Under the pieces are notes generated by a model, which saw only the letters and a program-made list of their open reading frames with translations, searched no databases and was not told where the DNA came from. Position numbers and translations under genes: made by a program. This document shows positions 55,962 to 64,000 of a DNA stretch of 64,000 bases, one piece after another (positions within the stretch are counted from its first letter, which is position 1; every line of letters starts with the position of its first letter). The stretch is from Hypericum androsaemum (Eukaryota; Streptophyta; Magnoliopsida; Malpighiales; Hypericaceae): positions 12,848,689-12,912,688 of the forward strand of contig OZ023180.1 of assembly GCA_963995505.1 (NCBI GenBank), written 5' to 3'.

Positions 55962-56840
55962 TTGGCATGCAATATTAGGACATCGTTTGAATCTGTAGTA
56001 AGAAATTATGCCTTGCTTGAATTGATACATAGTGATGTTGGTGACCTTAAAAGTCACATGACTCATGGTAGAAATAAATACTATGTCACTTTCATTGATG
56101 ATTGCACTAGATATGCATATGTTTACTTGATGAAGTCTAAGGATGAAGTTTTTGACAAATTTAAGATTTACAAGGCTGAAGTAGAAACACAATTAGGAGA
56201 GAATATTAAAATTCTAAGATCTGATCGTGGTGGCGAATATTTTCCTAATGAGTTCACTTTATTTTGTCAAAAACATAGCTTAGTTCATCAAGCTACTGCA
56301 CCTTACACACCCCAACAAAATGGTATTACTGAAAGAAAGAATAGGACTTTGATAGAGATGATAAATGCTATGCTAATAAATTCTACTTTGCCTAATTCAT
56401 TGTGCGGAGAAGCCATATTGTCCGCATGCTATATTCTGAATAGAGTTCCTTTGATAAAGAAGAATGTATCCCCTTATGAATTGTGGTTTAAAAGAAAGCC
56501 AAACTTGAAAAGATTGAAATTACCGGGTTACTTAGTGTATGTTAGAAAGCCTGATCCTAAGAGACCAAAATTAGTAAATAGAGCTTATAAATGTGCATTT
56601 GTAGGCTACTCACATAATAGTACAACCTACAGATTTTTAATTCTAGATACCTTCGAGATTATAGAATCTGTAGATGTAGAATTCTTTGAGAACTTAACTA
56701 TACATAATTCCCAAAATGAACCCATTGGAGATCCATTGTTGCCTAGTCTAGAATCGATAGACACTAACAATAATGATGACACTTTAGCTCCTACGAAAGA
56801 TTTTGAACATACAAGAAGTAAAATAATAAGAATAGAATAA
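55962..56840 (+). CDS. integrase of element G
   Basis: A 292-residue open frame. The GAG_pre-integrase end (DIWHAILGH) is just upstream in the other frame. The core has HSDVGDLK, FIDDCTRYAYVYLMKSKDEV, ILRSDRGGEYFPNEF and TPQQNGITERKNRTLIEM, so D, D and E are present, followed by LNRVPLIKKNVSPYELW. It would splice element DNA into the genome. This is the best-preserved coding part of G. Confidence 0.88.
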   Translation: MACNIRTSFESVVRNYALLELIHSDVGDLKSHMTHGRNKYYVTFIDDCTRYAYVYLMKSKDEVFDKFKIYKAEVETQLGENIKILRSDRGGEYFPNEFTLFCQKHSLVHQATAPYTPQQNGITERKNRTLIEMINAMLINSTLPNSLCGEAILSACYILNRVPLIKKNVSPYELWFKRKPNLKRLKLPGYLVYVRKPDPKRPKLVNRAYKCAFVGYSHNSTTYRFLILDTFEIIESVDVEFFENLTIHNSQNEPIGDPLLPSLESIDTNNNDDTLAPTKDFEHTRSKIIRIE

Positions 56841-57540
56841 GACTATGGTCCTGAATTCATAACAGATCTTGTTGAGGGTAAGAAAAATGAGATTATTAAT
56901 ATTGTTAAGTATGTTATGCACGTTGATGATGATCCTAAAACTTATTCTGATGCTATGAGTTCTAGAGATGTTATCTTCTAAAAATATGCTATTAATGATG
57001 AGATGAATTCAATTTTATCTAATGAAACTTGGATATTGTGTGATTTGCCTCCTGGTACAAAGCCTATAGGATGCAAATGTTTCAAAAGAAAGTTGAATGC
57101 CGATGGTACCATTGATAAGTTTAAAGCCAGATTGGTTGCTAAGGGATATAAGCAAAGACATGGAATTGATTACTTTGATACATATGCTCCTGTTGCACGC
57201 ATTACATCCATTCGTTGATAAAGTTTGCAAGTTAGTGAAATCTTTTTAGGGTCTGAAGTAAGCTCCCATGAAATGGTATGATAAGTTTGATAAAGTTGCA
57301 TTGTCATATGGTTTTGTTATTAATGATGCATATAAATGTATCTATAGTAAGCATGATGATTTTAGATGCGTGATTATATGTTTATATGTTGATGATATGT
57401 TTATATTTGGTACTAACCTATATTGCGTAGAAGAAATAAATAAGTTTCTTGGCTCTAACTTTGATATGAAAGATCTAGGAGAGGCTGATGTGATTTTGGG
57501 AATTAAAATCCTAAGAAGTGGAGATGAGTTGGTGTAAAAC
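56841..57540 (+). pseudogene. reverse transcriptase of element G, internally deleted
   Basis: The N-terminal part (57003-57218) has [38 protein letters not shown] and VARITSIR. It then goes directly to VCKLVKSF near 57225, and WYDKFDKVALSYGF follows at 57275. The usual segment of about 60 residues between these (ending LEExIYMxQPEGF) is missing. The palm box LYVDDMFIFGTN (57380-57415) is intact. Confidence 0.85.
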
Positions 57541-58215
57541 CAGTCTCATTACATTGAGAAATTTTTCAAGAAGTATGGTCACTTTGATGACAAACTAGCC
57601 CCCACTTCTTTAGATCCTAGTATTAAGTTAATGAAGAATGTTGGACGAATACATGCACAACTTAAGTACTCGAGTGTCATTGGAAGTCTTATGTATAATA
57701 TGCATTGCCCAAGACCAGACATAGCTCAAGTTGTGGGAGTGTTATGTTGTTTCTCAAGTAGCCCAGGAGTTGAACATTGGAGAGCACTTATAAGAGTGTT
57801 GTATTACTTGAAAGGAATCATAAATTATGTTTTGTATTACCAAAGCTATCCCGCTGTATTGGAAGGATATAATGACACTAATTGAAACAATGTGGAATCC
57901 AAGTCTGAGTCCACTACTGGATGGATCTTTATATTAGGAGGTGTTGCGGTGTCCTGGGGTTCCAAGAAGCAAACTTGTATTTCTGATTCAACAATGTTGT
58001 CAGAGTTGATAGCGTTGGCTGATGCAAGTAAGGAGGCGGAATGGCTTAGAAACTTACTTGTAGAGATCCCACCATGGAAGAAGCCATCTACAGCGGTCTT
58101 GATTAATTGTGACAATCAAGCTACCATCTATAACGTCTCTAACAAGACTTATAATAGAAAGTCTAGACATGCAAGCCTAAGAGATCAAATGGTAAGACAA
58201 TTGGTCAAGAGATGA
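57541..58215 (+). pseudogene. RNase H of element G
   Basis: YSSVIGSLMYNMHCPRPDIA (57667-57730), [20 protein letters not shown] (57907-57965), [20 protein letters not shown] (57987-58050), [13 protein letters not shown] and [13 protein letters not shown]. The acidic residues are present. Two stops interrupt it (57885 and the end at 58213). Confidence 0.85.
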
Positions 58216-58931
58216 GTAGTTGCGGTTGACTTTATTGAAATGAAGAAGAACTTGGCAGGCCATTTTATGAAGAGTCTACCAAAGGCAATATTTTTAATAA
58301 AATGTAGGGAAATGGGGCTAAGGTCTATGAAAAAAGGTTGGCCGCCAATGACGGAAACCCAACCTATGTTTTAAAATGGATAAACAAGGTTCAATGGGTA
58401 CCAACAAGTCATTAGAGTGGTTATGGTGCACCAAGTTAAACCTCCCATTTCAAAATTGGTGCAGCATTTCTGTATGAATGAGGATGTATGCAAATTCTTA
58501 ATAAGTCTACATGGTTAGAGGTGTCTCGCAGAAGCACCTTAAGAGACTTACCTATATGAGTACGAAAATTAGGTCGTTTCCTGGGAGAGTAAGACCGCTC
58601 TCTAAAGAAGACTCATGAATTTAGGGTATAAGCACATGGCCATTAACGTGCGAGCTACAGAAGACACTAGCTTCCGAAGTCAATATGTGTCAATATGTGT
58701 GGATGTGTCGATAAGGCTTTGAATTTCTTACACTAAAAGAAGGTTCAAATCCAAAAGATACATATCATTTATGTATTGATTTCTACGATGATGCTCATTG
58801 CTATCCTAACTTGAACTACGTTGGCTTTATCCCTCACGGGTACGTAGGCAATCACTTAAGTGATGCAATCACTCCATTGTTCTAACTTTTATTTTGTTTA
58901 CTATTTTAAAGTTTTGAAAATAGGGACAGAA
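58216..58931 (+). other. 3' untranslated part of G
   Basis: No gene. A small duplication of TCAATATGTG lies at 58680-58699. It ends with the purine-rich AAATAGGGACAGAA before the LTR. Confidence 0.6.
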
Positions 58932-59595
58932 TGTTGAATATTTTCAAAATAGCATAACTTTTGACTTGTTTATCCGTTTTGCTATTATAATATATTTTCA
59001 GAATGGAAATTTTACGTTCTACAGCTTTCCGGCTTGTCTGTGAAATTCCAGAAATTCTCATGCCCGTGGCCTTTGTTTCATTTTGAAATTGGTGTCCCTT
59101 TAGTTAGACCCTCCCATTAGCCACCTTTGTGAATTGTTCCAGGAACTTCTTGGGTGATGAAATGACATCACTTGGTAGTGCCAATCTCTATAAATAGCGG
59201 GTTTCATATCCAATCCAACTTCTTATCAATCCAACCTTCATTTCCTCTCTAAGCATCATCATATTTTTTTCATAGTGTGTTCTTGGTCAGGTCAAAGTTC
59301 ATTGTGAGGCTTCATTGTAGACGGTGTGAGGCTTCATTGTATCCTGACAACAAAAGTTCATTGACCTGTTGTACTCGCGAATTATCCGTAGGGTCGAACT
59401 ATTTGTTTGAAAGAATCCTTAAAAGATCCTTGAAGTCAGCGATACCAAAATTATTCTTTCATCCTCCAACCCACATTTTCCAACATATTTGGAAGCCTAT
59501 TTTTATTATGGTAGGACCTTTTTGACGGTTGCGTGTTGTGAAGCAGACAACTTGAAAGTTTTGTACTCGAAGAAAAGACATTCACCACATATAAT
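58932..59595 (+). repeat. 3' LTR of element G (664 bp)
   Basis: Matches 53986-54648, with TATA box near 59189 (CTCTATAAATAGCGG) and a local rearrangement: the AGGCTTCATTGTA segment is duplicated at 59305-59345. Confidence 0.85.
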
Positions 59596-61039
59596 TCGAC
59601 CAATAGGCTTGCAATTTGCATCCACACTATAGAGGTGGAAACATGATCCCTCAAAGGTTTACCTGTCGGCCTCGGCCTCAAAAGGTCACTCGTTTTTTAT
59701 ATTATCGTCTCTTGGGATTGTGACTTAAAATAAAAAATTTTAAATCTTTTATATTTGATTTTATTATATAATCAGGTCACTGTAGCATCATCTTTTTTAT
59801 ATAACATAATTTTGTACCCTCGACAAAAATAAAAAAAATGATTAATCATCTCTCCTCCTCCTCTCTCTCTCTACTCTATCTCACCCGGAAGAGTCACCAT
59901 CGATGCCAGCACCTCCCTATCCCCTGCCTCGTCTTCATCTCTGGCAGGACCCACTCTGTCCACTCCGGCTATTTCATGCTCGACATGTGTCGTGGTCTAC
60001 AACTCTCGGTTTAAACCTTTGCCTACCAAACGTAAAGGATCAAATTTTACCTCTTCATCTTGCCATTCTATGAAATTTTTGGCAAGGATTGCACTCTTCT
60101 ACCAAAATCACAAGTTGGTATTGGACATAATGTGAGAACACCAAGTATTTGCCAAGTTTTCTATAATCATATTTTGGATGCAAAGTGTATTGGTAGGACA
60201 TATTTCGACCAAGAATGTGGTAGATTACAAGTTGAAACATATAATGGGTATTAGTTTTACCTTCAAGGTCAAAAATATTTTATACTTCAAGAATGAGTTT
60301 TATGTGTCATTACACAACAAGAGAATGTGCCTATGTTTGTTGGTCAAGTAAAAAGGTATGAATAAAATTATTTAGAGATGGTAACAATGGTCTTTGCACA
60401 TAAGGCATGAAGACATTGTTCATATAAAGAGAAGTTTGAGATCATTTGTTTCAGATTTCAAAAATTTGGTGAAATAAGAGTTAAGTTAGAATTTGAGACA
60501 ATTAAGGAATTGCCTAAGCTTGTGACATAAGTTCACATATGACCTATCTTTCGAGATTGAGTTATGGAAACTCAATGTAAGGACCTAGAGACTAGTGAGC
60601 TTATGATACAAGTTGGAAATGATGGATTGCCAAGCTTGCGACTTTGAACAAATGGTGTATTATATTTTGGTGATATGGATATTAGAGATATAACATGCAA
60701 ACGTGAGCAAATCCAAATAAATGTATTTGGAATGCTTCTGGATAGTTAAAGGACTTACGATTCTATGTGAGTGATAATGGACAAATTAACTATTTCAAAT
60801 TATATTTTGCAAGTAAAGAGAACGTGTAATGATTCTAAGTTTGCTAAGTTGTTCAAAGTTTAGAAGATATGAATTGAGCTAGTGTTGTCTACATTCAAAA
60901 AAGTTGAGACCATTATGATTATGATTGATATTTCAAGATTAAGTGATGGACATTAGAGATAAGTTAGGACCACTTTATTGGCAAGGCCACATGAGACATA
61001 GGAGAGATATTTGGAATACGTGGTCGTGCCTATTTTTAT
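59596..61039 (+). other. interior of element H and unassigned flank, no gene seen
   Basis: 59596-60050 has an AT-rich part then a CT-rich, G/C-richer segment (about 59865-60000) that I cannot name. From about 60060 the DNA is AT-rich and resembles the non-coding interior of A. The open stretch 60060-60254 has no domain. The 5' LTR of H is not in this stretch. Confidence 0.5.
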
Positions 61040-61052
61040 AAGGAGGGGAGAA
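61040..61052 (+). other. polypurine tract of element H
   Basis: AAGGAGGGGAGAA, identical to that of A. Confidence 0.85.
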
Positions 61053-63364
61053 TATAATATCCTAGTCCTTTAATCATATTTATCTAACTTAAGTGAAGTA
61101 TACTTAGTCGTATTGACATATTAGATTAGTTTTGAAATAACATTGCTATGTAAATAGAGTGCCAAAGATAGTTGGAAGAAAAATATTTGGTATCTCAGAC
61201 TACCTCAGATATGCTATGATAATCATAAGTTCTTCATTTGGAATTCAAAGGAGATGATTCAAACTGGTATTGAAGGATAAGATATGGACCTATAAGATTT
61301 GAAAAGACATAGATTTGTCATGCTAGCAATTTGGAACAAGCCTAGCATATGGATAAAAAATACATTGTGTTGCTGGTTCTTGAAATGCATTGGTTGGACT
61401 TCCTGGTGTTTATTTCAATAAGAATTCATGTTCCTACACCTTTATGAATTGTGTATAGACATGAATTAGTCTTCTAAGGGTTCTAGATCAATCTCAACAA
61501 AGCCTACATAAATAATTCTCAAGTGTTATGAAGTTAGTTAGACAAGTTTGGACAGATACCTATTAGGTAAAATGGGCATAACAGACTCAATATTTCTCCA
61601 AACGGATTAAGTGAGTATGATTTGGAACCTAGAAACATAGACCTGCAATTTATATAAAAATAGATTTGGAAAAAAAGTAACAAAAGTAGGTGAAAAACTG
61701 GGCACAATGTGCTGCATCCTTTCTAAGCATATTTTACATGTCCAATTTGGATAAAGAATCAGCGTGAAATTAGTTTTGAATGACGAACAAACTACTGGAG
61801 CATACAATTAAGCTAGTGGAAAAAAAGTTTGGTAAGTCAATTTTGACTCAGAATTGGACTTTGGTGTCTTCATACAAATTGTAGAGGACTTTATTACGTT
61901 TCTAAAACTATATTATGTGCCATGTTTGGACGAAGGAATCATCGTCAAAGTTCAGTTGAAAAATAGACTAACTATCATTCAGGATTGAGCGAGGTTCTAG
62001 AGTAAAGGCTCAGTAAGTTGATTCTTTAGGATTTTAAGTTGAGTTTTGGACTCTGAGTTATCAAGAACATACAGGAGAGTTTAAGTTCAGTGAATAAATG
62101 ATTCAGTTTTGGTGTGATATCAGGTTATATGTGATATTTACCAAAGTAAGAAGCGATTGAGCTTATCGGGTGCTCAATATGTAACTTGGTTGGGGAAGTC
62201 AGGAACTGGTCTTATTTTGTAAATGGAATTGTTATACAGAGTATATGAGGTTTCCTTGAAGGTGGTTTGTAGCAGAAACAATCTTGGAAAGAATGGTTAA
62301 ACGAAGGGCAAAAGTGAAAGGAGAATGGAATTGGAGAATGGACATTCGACGAATGGTCTTCAATTATGTAAGCATAAAAATCATGAAAATTTTCGTATTT
62401 GTGGTAAATGTGCATGTTTTAGACCTTAAATATGTGCATCTTATGCATATGAATTTTTTCTTTGAAGTGGTCATGTGTATATGTTGTATGCTTGGTCATA
62501 TTTGGATTGGTTGGTGTCATGTGGTATTTGTGTGCGGCCAGCTAGAGAATATGTGTTTTCTAGCTCCGGGCCAATTTGTGAGGGTGTGACATGTCCATTT
62601 CTCTTGGATATTATCTTGGAACCTTTGATTGTGTGATGAGTATGTTGTATTTTTTTATGGTGAGAAATGGATGTTAGCTTATGTGTACATAAACTGGGAT
62701 ATCCTAGATTACTACTATATACTTAGTATGTGATTATGATGATGGAGATCGGATGGGCATGTTGATCTCCCTCTATGGAGAGGCAGTGACACTATTTTAA
62801 CATGTTTAGAGCTCACCATTGATTGACTATATGATAATGTGTTTGTGGGTCGTGTTGTGTGATGGAATGGGATGTCACATAATTTGCTCATGTTTCAATT
62901 GTCTGTGTGTGGTCATATGATTAGTATACATTCTAGTGATTTCTTGAATGATGTGGGACATAGTTAAGTTCTGTTTCTCCCACATGTATTAGACATAACC
63001 GATATGTTATGCTCTATCTGCTTACAGAGTGTTCCCCCAAACACTCGCCCCCTTTCTCCAGTTTTGCAGGTTCTTTTGTAAGGTTTATATCCGTCCGGAG
63101 AAATCTTTCTTGGTGTTATTTGTTTCTTCACGCCCTCAATTAAGTCTCAAGACTTCTATTTTGCTCATTTGTTTAGTAGCTCCGTAGTCACAATGTTCAT
63201 TTTGTTCTTGGGGACAATGTAAAGAATAATCTTTCATTCAAATTTAGACATTGATCATTTTGTAAACGTTAGAATTTATGTGTGAGGCTGGCTAGACTCT
63301 TTATGTGTTGTAAACGAGTTAGGATCTAGCGCTAGTCACTAACCTACAGATTTGGGTCATGACA
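61053..63364 (+). repeat. 3' LTR of element H (2,312 bp)
   Basis: Starts TATAATATCC (first G lost; compare TGTAATACCC in A) and ends TGGGTCATGACA. Shares with A the block around AGTGTTCC..AAACACTC, TTTTGCAGG, AGCTCCGTAGTCACA and GAGGCTGGCTAGA, but is well diverged. Nearly equal in length to the 5' LTR of A. Minus-strand open stretches 61607-61807 and 62212-62415 look incidental. Confidence 0.82.
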
Positions 63365-64000
63365 TTTGGGCTGCATCTTCGTGTCCCACGCCGTCCTCTA
63401 CTATGGAGGGTAACTTGGGGTTGTCAGAATGGTCTCCTAAGCGGGCCTCTCCGGGGTCCCTGGGTTATACCCTGGTCTATTACAGTATTGGTCCTTTAAA
63501 TTTGGAGGCTATGATGCATTCTATTTTTTTTCCAACATGCATGTTTTGCCGAGTGACTCGATTCAAAATTCTTCTTTGCCTAGCATCATACCTAGATCCT
63601 CCAGTTGCCCTAGGTGCTAGGCATAACAAAGTAGCATAGAATTCTCTCACTTTGTCCACATTAATCCCACAGCTTATTATCGATGGACCCAATAAACTAG
63701 ACATTTCAAACCATTCTTTAGCTCTCTCACCAAAACCCGGTTTGTGAGACTTGGGTGTACACGTTCTCCTAAAGGTATCTCCAGTCATAGTGGCCTCTGT
63801 GTCAGCTTTATTGTCTTCTTCTTTGCGTTGGAGGTCCTTGAAGAGGAAGAACCAATTTCATTTGAGGAGGACTTGACCTCTTTGCCTTAGGCTCATCCTT
63901 GGATGAAGATCTTTTTTGCTTGCCCAACTTAAAAATCTCCCTTTTCTTCTTGCGCACCTCCTTCTCCGGGTGCTCGACCAAGGGGGCTTTTCCTTTAGCT
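63365..64000 (-). pseudogene. gypsy gag-type sequence (Transposase_32-like)
   Basis: The minus strand codes KGKAPLVEHPEKEVRKKKRE near the right edge, then (shifted) a Ser-rich stretch, then from 63788 MTGDTFRRTCTPKSHKPGFG, WFEMSSLLGPSIISCGINVD and KVREFYATLL, and further ARQRRILNRVTRQN. The VxxFYA wording belongs to the 'putative plant transposon protein' domain found in some plant gypsy elements. It starts off the window to the right and is cut by H on the left. Confidence 0.6.

Larger units (their letters stand above)
53986..59595 (+). mobile_element. Ty1/copia element G
   Basis: The 5' LTR is 53986-54648, the interior 54649-58931 and the 3' LTR 58932-59595. The domain order gag, protease, integrase, RT, RNase H is complete, but RT has an internal deletion and several frames are shifted. 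I found no matching TSD and no standard primer site after the 5' LTR. Confidence 0.88.

Overview
This window is intergenic DNA from a plant nuclear genome, probably a eudicot, and almost all of it is transposable elements. Evidence for this is the presence of Ty3/gypsy and Ty1/copia elements primed by tRNA-iMet-like sites, Tat/Athila-type relatives, Mutator-like inverted-repeat elements, plant-type neprosin exons and a plant LRK10L-type kinase tail. There are no bacterial operons, ribosome binding sites or CRISPR arrays. No complete host gene is present; the only non-TE coding sequences are fragments of neprosin, NDUFAF7 and a receptor-like kinase. The letters A to M used below are local labels.

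Layout, left to right. 1-2072 and 9781-10494: a decayed Tat-type gypsy element J (minus), split by element A (2073-9775, TSD GGGCA), which has 2.3-kb LTRs and a non-coding interior. 10495-11602: more gypsy protease debris (minus). 11603-27180: element L, an internally short LTR element. Its left LTR holds a tandem non-autonomous array M (12401-15840, two copies of a roughly 330-residue unknown protein) and a Tekay-like gypsy element D (16357-24238, TSD CCTAG). 27181-29820: gypsy element K (minus; gag, protease, tRNA-Asp-type primer site). 29821-37830: copia element E (minus), split by the young gypsy element B (31729-36847, TSD CAACA, LTRs differing at 3 sites that I could find). 38550-39346: neprosin exons (plus). 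39352-40122: LTR-like sequence with a 26-bp tandem repeat. 40123-43287: element C (TSD CTTAC), which carries a spliced-looking NDUFAF7 fragment. 43293-45583: element I, with gag, unknown ORFs and a 232-bp LTR. 45998-46372: the neprosin last exon on the opposite strand. 46534-46833: a MULE-type MITE. 46905-about 47880: a truncated possible Pack-MULE with a kinase tail. 47880-about 52160: copia element F, a paralogue of E. 52394-53698: a MULE with about 115-bp inverted repeats and a 10-bp TSD. 53986-59595: copia element G. 59596-63364: the 3' half of element H, same family as A. 63365-64000: gypsy gag-type sequence (minus).

Relative ages can be read from the nesting. J, K, E and L are hosts; A, B, D and M landed in them, and C landed in LTR-like sequence. 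Several insertions can be checked inside the window: F carries the empty site of B, the right LTR of L carries the empty sites of D and M, and the J reading frame resumes exactly on either side of A. The observations most worth follow-up are gene capture by C, the conserved ORF of M, the protease deletion in the recently inserted B, and the split and inverted neprosin gene.
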